A stretch of DNA of 64,000 nt from Streptomyces sp. NBC_00237 (GCF_026342435.1 NZ_JAPEMT010000006.1:186001-250000), one strand, 5' to 3'; shown: positions 34,305 through 44,168, counted from the first letter of the stretch. A program made the numbers and translations. Notes: generated by a model from the sequence alone, not told the origin.

Positions 34305-35104
34305 TGCTCCTCACGATCGACGTCGGCAACACGCACACCGTCCTCGGCCTGTTCGACGGCGAGGAGATCGTCGAGCACTGGCGCATCTCCACCGACTCCC
34401 GCCGCACCGCCGACGAACTCGCCGTCCTCCTCCAGGGGCTGATGGGCATGCACCCCATGCTCGGCAACGAACTGGGCGACGGCATCGAGGGCATCGCGAT
34501 CTGCGCGACGGTCCCCTCCGTCCTGCACGAGCTGCGCGAGGTCACCCGCCGCTACTACGGCGACGTCCCCGCCGTCCTCGTCGAGCCCGGTGTGAAGACC
34601 GGCGTGCCGATCCTCATGGACAACCCCAAGGAGGTCGGCGCGGACCGCATCGTCAACGCGGTCGCCGCCGTCGAGCTGTACGGCGGCCCGGCGATCGTCG
34701 TCGACTTCGGTACGGCCACCACCTTCGACGCGGTCTCCGCGAAGGGCGAGTACGTCGGCGGCGTCATCGCCCCCGGCATCGAGATCTCCGTCGACGCCCT
34801 CGGCGTCAGGGGAGCCCAGCTCCGCAAGATCGAACTGGCCCGCCCGCGCAGCGTCATCGGCAAGAACACCGTCGAGGCGATGCAGTCGGGCATCGTGTAC
34901 GGCTTCGCGGGCCAGGTCGACGGGGTCGTCGCCCGCATGGCCCGCGAACTCTCGCCGCAGGACCCGGACGACGTCACGGTCATCGCGACCGGCGGCCTCG
35001 CCCCGATCATCCTCGGCGAGGCCACCGTCGTCGACGAGCACGAGCCCTGGCTCACCCTCATCGGCCTGCGCCTGGTGTACGAGCGCAACATCGCCCGTAT
35101 GTGA
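34304..35104 (+). CDS. coaX: Type III pantothenate kinase
   Basis: 266 aa ASKHA-fold kinase phosphorylating pantothenate, the first step toward CoA; this type is not feedback-inhibited by CoA. Motifs: LLTIDVGNTHTVLGLF at 2-17, the catalytic-Asp segment GADRIVNAVAA, VVDFGTATTFD, and the C-terminal VIATGGLAP. Translationally coupled to nadC by TGATG. Last gene of the operon, which therefore links pantothenate synthesis, its phosphorylation and NAD synthesis. A GC-rich hairpin follows at 35132-35170. Confidence 0.96.
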   Translation: MLLTIDVGNTHTVLGLFDGEEIVEHWRISTDSRRTADELAVLLQGLMGMHPMLGNELGDGIEGIAICATVPSVLHELREVTRRYYGDVPAVLVEPGVKTGVPILMDNPKEVGADRIVNAVAAVELYGGPAIVVDFGTATTFDAVSAKGEYVGGVIAPGIEISVDALGVRGAQLRKIELARPRSVIGKNTVEAMQSGIVYGFAGQVDGVVARMARELSPQDPDDVTVIATGGLAPIILGEATVVDEHEPWLTLIGLRLVYERNIARM

Positions 35105-35131
35105 GCGTGTGCCCGATCGGTTCCGGATGCA

Positions 35132-35170
35132 AGGGGGTTGCGGAGCCCTGTCACGGCTGCGCAACCCCCT
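35132..35170. terminator. Hairpin after coaX
   Basis: AGGGGGTTGCGGAGCC at 35132-35147 pairs with GGCTGCGCAACCCCCT at 35155-35170, with one G-G mismatch and a seven-base loop. It lies 28 bases past the coaX stop and just before a broken secreted-protein gene. Confidence 0.8.
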
Positions 35171-35195
35171 CGCACCGGCGCTGGTCGTACCCCGC

Positions 35196-35649
35196 ATGCA
35201 CGACGCACCGCACGGAGCACCGGCGCACGGAGCACCGGCGCAGGGAACACCGGCACAGGGAGCCCCTGCGCAAGGGCGGAGCGCGGCGAGGCGCGGCGCA
35301 CTGTCCCGCGCCGCCGCCCCGCTCGCCCTGCTGGCCCTGCTGGCGGCCTTCTTCGCGGGTACGGTGCCCGCCGGTGCGGCACCACCGCGCGAGGCGGCGC
35401 CCTCCGCGCCACCCCTCCTCCGCTGGGCTCCGCAGGCCCACTTCCTGCCTCCGGGAAGCCACGGCCCCGACGGCCGCTACCACCACCCTCCGTAAGAGGT
35501 GCTCCTGCGCTCCGAGGGGCGCGAGATCCGCGCCGACTTCGCCCCCGGCCAACGGCCAGGCCCCGATCACCGTCGAGGTGACCCCGCAGGAGGCTCCACC
35601 CACGGCAACGCGCCACCGAACACCCGATAAACGAAATTTGTCCGCTTAG
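35196..35649 (+). pseudogene. Broken gene for a small secreted protein
   Basis: From ATG 35196 the frame gives MHDAPHGAPAHG followed by HGAPAQGTP-type repeats, a signal-peptide-like segment (ALSRAAAPLALLALLAAFF, then AGTVPAGAAPP) and LRWAPQAHFLPPGSHGPDGRY. It then hits TAA at 35493. The same frame continues in coding style past the stop (EVLLRSEGREIRADFAPG), and near 35550 the coding look moves to another frame (ANGQAPITVEVTPQEAP, ending at 35649). A nonsense change plus a two-base loss would explain both breaks. The product of the intact gene is not recognised. Confidence 0.6.
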
Positions 35650-35665
35650 CACTTAAAGTCACCAC

Positions 35666-36283
35666 ATGCCCACGCCATACGGTTCCCGCGGCGGCATGGC
35701 GTTCAGCGCAGACGAACTGCGTGTGCTCCGGCGCGCCCTCGCCCTCGCCCTCCACCCCGCCCCCCTTCCCTCCGACGAGGTGCGGGAGTGCCTGCGCCTG
35801 GCCGAATCCGTCGACGAGGCGATCCGCGAGGCGGGACGGCTGCGCGCCTTCCTCCTCGCCGACCTCGCCCGCTACCGGGCCGCGCTCCCCGGCTCCGCCA
35901 CCGGCTACCTGGAGCTCCTCCAGGACGCCCTGGCGGCCGGATACCGCCCGCAGCCCGACGACCTCGCCTCGCTGCGTTCCCTGCGCACGCTTCCACTCGC
36001 GGCGGCGCTGCTCGGCCGCTGCCAGGGCATCGCCGAACGCTCGGTGCGCGCCAGGCTCGCCCGTACGGCGGTCTCCTCGGCGGCCCCCGCCGCGCCCGCC
36101 CCGCGCACCCGCCTCACCGCACTGCCCGGCGGCCGGGCCGACACCAAGCCGGTGCGGCCCGCGCCCAAGGAACCGGCCCCGGCCGACAACCCCGCGCGCG
36201 GGCGCCCGATGCCCACCCCTTCCGAGGCGTTCCCGCCCCGCAAGCGGCCCGCGCCCCCCGGGGAACAACGCGAGGCGAGCTAG
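35666..36283 (+). CDS. Conserved Streptomyces protein of unknown function
   Basis: 205 aa. Residues 10-125 are a predicted helical domain (FSADELRVLRRALALAL, ECLRLAESVDEAIREAGRLRAF, GYLELLQDALAAGY); the last 70 residues are a Pro/Ala/Arg-rich disordered tail. No known motif. TAAAGT sits six bases before ATG 35666, suggesting a leaderless mRNA, and there is no Shine-Dalgarno sequence. The next gene, a 64-residue membrane protein, starts 13 bases after the stop with its own TACTCT element. Confidence 0.75.
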   Translation: MPTPYGSRGGMAFSADELRVLRRALALALHPAPLPSDEVRECLRLAESVDEAIREAGRLRAFLLADLARYRAALPGSATGYLELLQDALAAGYRPQPDDLASLRSLRTLPLAAALLGRCQGIAERSVRARLARTAVSSAAPAAPAPRTRLTALPGGRADTKPVRPAPKEPAPADNPARGRPMPTPSEAFPPRKRPAPPGEQREAS

Positions 36284-36296
36284 CTACTCTGGAGCC

Positions 36297-36491
36297 ATGG
36301 ACTATGTCTCCGCGCTCCTGCCCCCGGTGGTGATGGCCGCCTTCTTCATCGGTCTCGTCGTGACGATCGTCAAGACCCAGGGCGGTACCAACAAGACCAA
36401 GGAAGACCGCATCGTGGACGCCGTCGCCGCGGCCACCATGGCCCCCGGTCCGACCCCCGACACCGCGAAGCGCAACAGCGGCGACGCCTGA
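36297..36491 (+). CDS. Single-pass membrane microprotein
   Basis: 64 aa: MDYVSALLPPVVMAAFFIG starts a single membrane helix (about residues 6-26), followed by VKTQGGTNKTKEDRIVDAV and a polar tail. TACTCT lies six bases before ATG 36297, so the mRNA may be leaderless; GGAG is too close to the start to serve as a normal ribosome site. Function unknown. Followed by a perfect 22-bp terminator. Confidence 0.75.
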   Translation: MDYVSALLPPVVMAAFFIGLVVTIVKTQGGTNKTKEDRIVDAVAAATMAPGPTPDTAKRNSGDA

Positions 36492-36551
36492 GGCGCCAAC
36501 GCCCGGAGCACGGTGCGACGCCCGGAACGCGGCGACGCCCGGTACGGCGAC

Positions 36552-36599
36552 AAAGAGGGGCGTGCGATCCCGTGAGTACGGGATCGCACGCCCCTCTTT
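36552..36599. terminator. Perfect 22-bp hairpin with T tract
   Basis: Bases 36552-36573 (beginning AAAGAGGGGCGTGCGATCCC) pair completely with 36578-36599 around the loop GAGT, and the right arm ends in CTCTTTTCTT. This is a strong intrinsic terminator ending the block of small genes before the BlaI-like regulator. Confidence 0.92.
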
Positions 36600-36656
36600 T
36601 CTTGTGCCCCGCCCGAATAGCCGGGAATTACTGATATCTCCCACTAGGGTGGCGCT

Positions 36657-37187
36657 GTGCCACGCCGATTGGGAGAGCTGGAAGACGCCGTCATGACGCG
36701 CGTGTGGCAGTGGAACCGTCCCGTCACCGTCCGGGAAGTCCTCGAAGATCTTCAGAAGGACCGTTCCATCGCCTACACCACCGTCATGACCGTAATGGAC
36801 AATCTCCATCAGAAGGGCTGGGTGCGCAGGGAAGTAGACGGCAGGGCCTATCGATATACCTCGGTCTCCACGCGCGCCGCCTACTCGGCCGCACTGATGA
36901 ACGAAGCCTGGTCGACCAGTGACAACCCCGCCGCCGCCCTTGTCGCGTTCTTCGGCATGATGTCCGCCGAGCAGCGCGAAGCACTTCAGGACGCGATGCG
37001 CGTCGTCCAGCGCGACGACGCGGAGGATTCGGCTCCAGTCACGGATACCGGGCCGGAAACCGCGCCGGATACCCGGGCCGTTACGGGGACCCATACGGGG
37101 TCCGATACGGGGTCCGATACCGGGCCGGATACGACCGGGACGCCCGCCGAAGTCCCCGGTGGGGGCGCGAAGCCGCCGGGGCGATAG
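36657..37187 (+). CDS. BlaI/MecI-family transcriptional repressor
   Basis: 176 aa. Residues 1-75 are the BlaI/MecI winged helix (LGELEDAVMTRVWQWNRPVTVREVLEDL, TTVMTVMDNLHQKGWVRRE), followed by a short dimerisation region (ALVAFFGMMSAEQREALQDAM). Residues 120-165 are a low-complexity Asp/Thr/Gly/Pro tail from tandem repeats (TGSDTGSDTGPDT). No blaR1-like sensor protease is beside it, so the inducing signal is unknown. TAGGGT is six bases before GTG 36657, so it is probably leaderless. The stop codon overlaps the -10-like element of the next gene. Confidence 0.9.
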   Translation: MPRRLGELEDAVMTRVWQWNRPVTVREVLEDLQKDRSIAYTTVMTVMDNLHQKGWVRREVDGRAYRYTSVSTRAAYSAALMNEAWSTSDNPAAALVAFFGMMSAEQREALQDAMRVVQRDDAEDSAPVTDTGPETAPDTRAVTGTHTGSDTGSDTGPDTTGTPAEVPGGGAKPPGR

Positions 37188-37196
37188 CGTCCGGGC

Positions 37197-37727
37197 ATGG
37201 CCCCAGATCGTATTGCGCCCGCAAAAGCCATCACCGTCCGCCGGGCGCGCACCAGTGATGTCCCGTCGATCCGCGCCCTTGTTGACGCCTACGCGCGCCA
37301 GAGCATCCTGCTCGACAAAGCGAACGTGACGCTTTACGAGGACATCCAGGAGTTCTGGGTCGCGGAACGCGACGAGGACGCCAGGGTGATCGGCTGCGGC
37401 GCCCTCCACGTCATGTGGGAAGACCTCGCCGAAGTCCGCACTCTCGCTGTGGACCTGGACTTCAAGGGCTCCGGAGTAGGGCATCAGGTGCTGGACAAAC
37501 TCCTCCAGACCGCCCGTTGGATCGGAGTGCGCCGGGTATTCTGCCTGACCTTCGAAGTGCAGTTCTTCGCGAAGCACGGCTTCGTGGAGATCGGTGAGTC
37601 GCCGGTCGACGGAGATGTCTACAGCGAGCTGCTGCGTTCCCATGACGAGGGTGTGGCGGAGTTCCTCGGTCTCGAACGGGTGAAGCCCAACACCCTGGGT
37701 AACAGCCGGATGCTTCTGCACCTCTGA
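37197..37727 (+). CDS. GNAT acetyltransferase, probably amino-acid (glutamate) N-acetyltransferase
   Basis: 176 aa GNAT-fold enzyme like the actinobacterial short ArgA that acetylates glutamate for arginine synthesis. Acetyl-CoA loop: LAVDLDFKGSGVGHQVLDKLL around 82-102; other landmarks are TVRRARTSDVPSIRALVD, EVRTLAV and FFAKHGFVE. It lacks the amino-acid kinase domain of E. coli ArgA. TAGCGT lies six bases before ATG 37197 and contains the stop of the BlaI-like gene. Confidence 0.85.
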   Translation: MAPDRIAPAKAITVRRARTSDVPSIRALVDAYARQSILLDKANVTLYEDIQEFWVAERDEDARVIGCGALHVMWEDLAEVRTLAVDLDFKGSGVGHQVLDKLLQTARWIGVRRVFCLTFEVQFFAKHGFVEIGESPVDGDVYSELLRSHDEGVAEFLGLERVKPNTLGNSRMLLHL

Positions 37728-37883
37728 AGCGCGCGTGAAGCGCTGTGAAGCGCATGTTGTCAATGTCCGAATCGCGCACGTTTCCCGTGTTCTCGCGGTA
37801 CTGAACCTCCGACAGGGGTTTGTGTTTTCCCCGGAAAAGCGGTTTCCTTTCCGCGTACTGCATTTTCGATGAAAGGAAATCCG

Positions 37884-38216
37884 GTGGCGCAGAAGGTTCA
37901 GGTCCTTCTTGTTGACGACCTCGACGGCGTCGAGGCGAACGAGACGGTGACGTTCGCTCTGGACGGCAAGACCTATGAGATCGACCTCACCACCGCGAAC
38001 GCGGAGAAGCTCCGCGGGCTGCTCGACCCGTACACCAAGAACGGACGCCGTACCGGTGGCCGTTCCGCTGGTCGCGGCAAGGCACGCGTTGTTTCCGGTG
38101 GAGCCCAGAACACGGCCGAGATCCGTAAGTGGGCGAAGGACAACGGTTACGACGTGAGTGCCCGGGGCCGTGTTCCCGCCTCGGTGAAGGACGCCTACGA
38201 GAAGGCCAACGGCTGA
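37884..38216 (+). CDS. lsr2: Lsr2, H-NS-like nucleoid protein
   Basis: 110 aa bridging xenogeneic silencer. N-terminal dimerisation domain 1-55 (AQKVQVLLVDDLDGVEANE, DGKTYEIDLT), basic linker 53-75 (GRRTGGRSAGRGKARV), C-terminal DNA-binding domain AEIRKWAKDNGYDVSARGRV with the RGR hook at 94-96 that enters the minor groove of AT-rich DNA. GTG 37884 follows AAAGGA; an earlier ATG at 37869 contains that site. The 3' end overlaps the convergent gene by 22 bases. The upstream 150 bases are AT-richer than average, which could allow self-binding. Confidence 0.96.
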   Translation: MAQKVQVLLVDDLDGVEANETVTFALDGKTYEIDLTTANAEKLRGLLDPYTKNGRRTGGRSAGRGKARVVSGGAQNTAEIRKWAKDNGYDVSARGRVPASVKDAYEKANG

Positions 38217-38821
38217 GCCTGCCGCATTTTCGGCAGTTCCGTAGTCCCGTTGAGGTCCTTGGCGTTTGCGTTGGTCAATCTGGTCCGGTGGCATTCTGTC
38301 GCCGCCGCGGCCAGGAGGCGTACGAGATCGGGGGCATCCCCACTGCCCCCGATGCCGGCGAAGGCCGGAAGTGCCCGTTTCCCCTCGTGCCCCGGCACCG
38401 GGGGCCGCAGCCACACGGCGGCCCCGCCCGAAGGCAGGGGGCCGGAATCCGGCGGAGCGGGGGCGGCGATCAGGCCGCCCGTGCCGGTCGCCCGCAGATC
38501 GAGCGCGACGGAACCCCACTCCAGCCAGTCCAGGAGTGACGGCACCTCCTCCGCGCTTCCCGCGGCGAGCAGCAGCCGCATCCGCCGTCCCAGCAGGGCG
38601 ACGGGCCCGGTGGGCCCGATCCGGCGCAGTACGGCGTGTCCCGCCTCCGCGGGGAGTTCCAGTACGTCGAAGTGCGTGCCGGTGCGCAGCAGAACCGGTT
38701 CTCCGGGAGCGCGGACGGTGGCCCAGCCGAGTTCGTCCTCGTACCAGCGGGCCCAGCGGGTCCGGTGCGCGTCGTCGTCGCCGGGCAGTGCCGGGCGGGG
38801 ATGCGGAACGGTGGGGGCCAT
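38195..38821 (-). CDS. SCO3374-like protein of unknown function
   Basis: 208 aa protein like the gene beside lsr2 in other Streptomyces. It has RWARWYEDELGWATVRAPGEPVLLRTGTHFDVLELP, somewhat like the bifunctional primase/polymerase N-terminal fold, and GGAAVWLRPPVPGHEG, but the catalytic acidic residues of that fold cannot be confirmed. No signal peptide or membrane segment. Convergent with lsr2, sharing 22 bases at the 3' ends. The 430-base gap on its other side separates it from clpC. Confidence 0.7.
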   Translation of the reverse strand: MAPTVPHPRPALPGDDDAHRTRWARWYEDELGWATVRAPGEPVLLRTGTHFDVLELPAEAGHAVLRRIGPTGPVALLGRRMRLLLAAGSAEEVPSLLDWLEWGSVALDLRATGTGGLIAAPAPPDSGPLPSGGAAVWLRPPVPGHEGKRALPAFAGIGGSGDAPDLVRLLAAAATECHRTRLTNANAKDLNGTTELPKMRQAQPLAFS

Positions 38822-39251
38822 GACCGGAGCAACTCCCCAGACGGCCAGTGGTTACGCTCCGTCCGCCTTCGGATGCCCTGCGTGGGCGAAATGGGGGCGT
38901 ACGCGTGCATCCGGCGGCGCAAGGATGTTCGCCCGTAGCTGAGGGAACCGGCGTGCGCCGCATGGAGTGTCAGTCCTTGCGGGTAAGACAGTCCTAGTGG
39001 GGAGGGGCGACACGCATCCCGAGCGGTCCCACGTTCGCCATCGGCGTAGTGGCGATAGGGCTAACTGCTTGGCCTGCGGGAACATCGTCTCGCACCATCG
39101 AGTTGGAGTAGTTGTCGGCTGTTCAAGCCGGGAGGCAGGAACGGGTGTCGGCAGTTGGAATGAGCTGTCCCGCCCCGCGGGACTAGCATGCGGAAGGACA
39201 GGGAGGGGACCGACCCCTTAACTGCCCGACCGCTCTGAGGAGCGAATAACG
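38822..39251. promoter_or_regulatory. clpC upstream region with a ClgR-like site
   Basis: No gene is supported in this 430-base stretch. TTCGC-CATCG-GCG at 39034-39046 fits the TTCGC-N5-GCG pattern I recall for ClgR, the activator of clp and lon genes in actinobacteria; a weaker relative (TTCGC-CCGTA-GC) lies at about 38929. A strong Shine-Dalgarno sequence (GAGGAGCG) ends the region before ATG 39252. The length suggests more than one promoter. Confidence 0.5.
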
Positions 39252-41777
<2,526 letters not shown>

Positions 41778-41798
41778 GCGCTCCGGGTCCGCAGGACG

Positions 41799-41844
41799 AA
41801 GGGGCTGGCCCCGGGAACCGTACGGTTCCCGGGGCCAGCCCCTT
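41799..41844. terminator. 46-base perfect palindrome after clpC
   Basis: Bases 41799-41821 (AAGGGGCTGGCCCCGGGAAC...) are the exact complement of 41822-41844, centred on GTAC, and are followed by TT. This 23-bp stem lies 21 bases past the clpC stop and is a strong terminator. Confidence 0.92.
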
Positions 41845-41933
41845 TTCGCGTCCTGTTTTACGGCCTGTTTTACGGCCTGCGGTCCTACGGTCTCCGGCTC
41901 TACGGAACCCCCAGCGCGGCGGCAGCAACGGGA

Positions 41934-42330
41934 TCACGAACGGCCCCGGCGCGCGAGTTCCTCCAGGTGATCTCCTTCGACGAATTCCTTCGCCGCCAGG
42001 AAATCCTGGAATGTGCGGTGGGTGAAGGGGAAGAAGTCGTCCGTGCGTTCCTGGAGGAATCCGGTGCGGTTCACGAGGCGGGTGAATTCCGTAAGGAGCT
42101 GAGTGTGTTCGCGAGATGACGACCCGGCGGTTGTCGGGGGAGTGGGGGAGGAGGTCGGCGAGTCAGGTGTGGGCGTCCTCGCGGTCGCCCTGGGCGCGGG
42201 GGTTGTCCCCCGAGGATGTGTGAGCAGGTCAGGACGTGCTGTCCGCAGAGCACGCCGCTGCCCTGGCGTACTCCCGGGATCGCGGCGGCCGCGGCTGCGT
42301 GCGATTGCCCGCCTTGAGGTCCTCGCCCTC
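41934..42330 (-). pseudogene. Remnant of a trypsin-like/NACHT (STAND) NTPase gene
   Basis: On this strand two protein phrases survive in different frames. From about 42285 to 42200: AIPGVRQGSGVLCGQHVLTC then SHIL, which looks like the start of a trypsin-like domain with its catalytic His. From about 42120 to the stop at 41934: LLTEFTRLVNRTGFLQE, then DDFFPFTHRTFQDFLAAKEF, the classic end of a NACHT/STAND ATPase module, then a premature end. The Walker motifs and everything between are gone. A large internal deletion plus frameshift in a protease-NACHT fusion gene would explain this. No function remains. Confidence 0.65.
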
Positions 42331-42356
42331 CTGGTTCCCGCGCCCGGGCCCGGCGA

Positions 42357-42602
42357 TCACGCGTGCACGATCCGCACCACCGTCACCACCAGCACCGCCG
42401 CACTCACGTAGTAGACGACCACCGCCCCACCCGCGACCCCCTGACGCCGGTCCTTCTCGCCTTTGACGTCGCGCGTGTCCTGGCCGTACGGGTCACAGGC
42501 CAGCGCCCGCATCGCGTGCTCGAAGCGCTGGCGGAGGTCGGGGTGCATCGCGTGCCGGGCCGTCTCCGCAGCCGGGGCGTACTGGATGCGAAGACGGGTC
42601 AT
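42357..42602 (-). CDS. RelE/ParE-like toxin candidate
   Basis: 81 aa with the RelE/ParE layout: RIQYAPAAETARHAMHPDLRQRFEHAMRAL as two helices, then ACDPYGQDTRDVKGEKDRR and the end strands VVVYYVSAAVLVVTVVRIV. In this fold the toxin cuts ribosome-bound mRNA (RelE) or poisons gyrase (ParE); the catalytic residues cannot be assigned with confidence. ATG 42602 overlaps the stop of the upstream gene as ATGA, the usual antitoxin-toxin coupling. Confidence 0.65.
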   Translation of the reverse strand: MTRLRIQYAPAAETARHAMHPDLRQRFEHAMRALACDPYGQDTRDVKGEKDRRQGVAGGAVVVYYVSAAVLVVTVVRIVHA

Positions 42603-42916
42603 GAGGCTTCCGGTCGGGGCGCGTGGGGCTCGCGGAGTTCGTCGGACCCGGCGGACACGCAGTCGGAGAAGTCGCCCGAGGCCAGCCGGGCGAAGACCGC
42701 CTCGTCCTCCTCGGCGGCGTCCGTCGGCGCGAGCGCCCAGCGGGCCAGCACCAACGGCAGGTCCAGGGCGGGAGTGCGGGCGATCTCGGCGTCCAGGTCG
42801 GCGGCCTGGGCGGGGGTGAGGGCGGCCCGGATGGTGGGGAGCGTGGCGGGCAGGTCGACGGCCCGGCCGCTCACCACCGTGTGCCACACGAATTCGTGCT
42901 CGCCACTGTCGCCCAT
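42599..42916 (-). CDS. Candidate antitoxin partner, unrecognised
   Basis: 105 aa acidic protein: GDSGEHEFVWHTVVSGRAVD, then a helical stretch LTPAQAADLDAEIARTPALDLPLVLARWAL and an acidic end with DAAEEDEAVFARLASGDFSDC. No DNA-binding motif is obvious. It is called antitoxin only from its position: immediately upstream of, and overlapping by ATGA, a RelE/ParE-like gene. ATG 42916 is taken as start; a longer frame exists but begins in arginine-rich nonsense. Confidence 0.6.
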   Translation of the reverse strand: MGDSGEHEFVWHTVVSGRAVDLPATLPTIRAALTPAQAADLDAEIARTPALDLPLVLARWALAPTDAAEEDEAVFARLASGDFSDCVSAGSDELREPHAPRPEAS

Positions 42917-43468
42917 CCGGTGCCCCTCCCGCCCCGACGGCACTGCCCTGCGCCACCACCGTACGCCGACACCCCTCATGGGGTTGAGACTTGCGCACGA
43001 GGAACAGGCGGGCGGACGGAAGGACGGCGAATCGTCCGTACGAGTGGGAAAGGGGTGCCCGATTGACGCCGTTCGTGTCCGTACGGGCAGCGGCGCGCGG
43101 CGCGCCCGTGACAAGGCGCACAGGGCTTTGCGGTCCTACTAGGGCAGGTAGTGGATTCCTCGGGGTCTCCGGCGGGACCTCGGGGGAGGCTGCGCGGTGA
43201 CCTTGGGCCCGGAGGGAGGGGGCCCTTCCTCGGTGGGGGCGATTGTCCGATTCCGGTCCTTCTGACGAGGCGGTAAACCTGTTTCGCCGTGGATTTTTCG
43301 CCGCGCGGGGGAGGGGGCGGAGGGCGTCAAGGAGTCGAAGTCCGTGCCCGTGACTACGAAGCGAGGTCGTAGGAGGGGCGTTTGGGGCTGCGCGGGACGG
43401 CGGGTTACCAATGTGGAGCAAGCCCGGCGGACCTGCCGGGTTCACTCGTCTCCGGAGGTTTTTCCCGC
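42917..43468. other. 552-base gap without a supported gene
   Basis: I find no convincing gene between the antitoxin-like gene and the M23 peptidase. It must hold promoters for both. Visible structures are the inverted repeat CTACGA/TCGTAG at about 43355-43373 and the hairpin CCCGGCggacctGCCGGG just before the M23 ribosome site at about 43423-43440. I looked for the c-di-AMP (ydaO) riboswitch phrases often found ahead of Streptomyces cell-wall hydrolases and did not see them. Confidence 0.5.
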
Positions 43469-44074
43469 ATGTCGAAGCTCGTGTCCCGTCGGGTCCGCAC
43501 CGCCCTCGTCGCCGCCGTGGCCGGTGCGACGTGCGTGGTCGGAACCGGGAGCGCCTTCGCTGCGAGCGGCGCTCCGGTGAAGACCGCCCCCGCGAAGACC
43601 CTCGCGAAGGCCGCAGAGAAGAAGGCCCCCGTAGCCAAGGCCAAGGCCAAGGCCAAGGCATGGCGCAAGCCTGTCCAGGGCTATGCGCTCTCCGCCACCT
43701 TCGGCAAGGGCGGGAACAGGTGGTCCCACAAGCACTCCGGCCAGGACTTCGCCGTACCGATCGGTACTGTCGTGAAGGCCGCATCGGCGGGCACCGTCGT
43801 CAAGGCCGGCCCCAACGGCGGCGGCGACGGCCCCGCGTACGGCAACGCGATCGTCGTGCGGCACGCGGACAACACGTACTCCCAGTACGCGCACCTCTCC
43901 CGGCTCCGGGTCGCGGTCGGCCAGAAGGTCGGCGCGGGCCAGGCGATAGCCCTGTCGGGCAACACCGGCAACTCGTCGGGACCGCACCTCCACTTCGAGA
44001 TCCGCACCACGCCGAACTACGGTTCCGCGATCAACCCGGTCGCCTACCTGCGTTCGGTCGGCGTGGCCGTCTGA
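43469..44074 (+). CDS. Secreted M23-family peptidoglycan endopeptidase
   Basis: 201 aa LytM-type metallopeptidase. Signal peptide 1-30 (VSRRVRTALVAAVAGATCVV, cut near AFA-AS), a Lys/Ala-rich linker 35-65, then the M23 domain with zinc ligands in KHSGQDFAVP (H and D) and in PHLHFE. It should cleave peptide cross-bridges in the wall. ATG 43469 follows GGAGG. A hairpin just upstream of the ribosome site could affect translation. Confidence 0.92.
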   Translation: MSKLVSRRVRTALVAAVAGATCVVGTGSAFAASGAPVKTAPAKTLAKAAEKKAPVAKAKAKAKAWRKPVQGYALSATFGKGGNRWSHKHSGQDFAVPIGTVVKAASAGTVVKAGPNGGGDGPAYGNAIVVRHADNTYSQYAHLSRLRVAVGQKVGAGQAIALSGNTGNSSGPHLHFEIRTTPNYGSAINPVAYLRSVGVAV

Positions 44075-44150
44075 CCAGCTCGTCTGACCAGCTCGTCCGG
44101 CCATCCCGCCTGGCCAGCCGGTCCGGCCAGCCTGTTTGACCAGCCCGTTC
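44072..44150. repeat. Degenerate short tandem repeat after the M23 gene
   Basis: Units like CTGACCAGCTCGT, CCGGCCATCCCGC, CTGGCCAGCCGGT, CCGGCCAGCCTGT and TTGACCAGCCCGT follow each other directly, about six decayed copies of a 13-base unit, filling the gap between the convergent M23 and TetR genes. Confidence 0.75.
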
Positions 44151-44168
44151 GATGAGTACGCAGCGCTG

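Noticed and set aside
42917..43142. A small plus-strand gene overlapping the antitoxin-like gene promoter region
   Set aside because: The frame has no ribosome site or domain, and its composition matches shadow frames.
43143..43468. A c-di-AMP (ydaO) riboswitch ahead of the M23 peptidase
   Set aside because: Such riboswitches precede several Streptomyces wall hydrolases, and disA is in this window, but I could not find the conserved phrases of the motif; only a short hairpin near the ribosome site is present.
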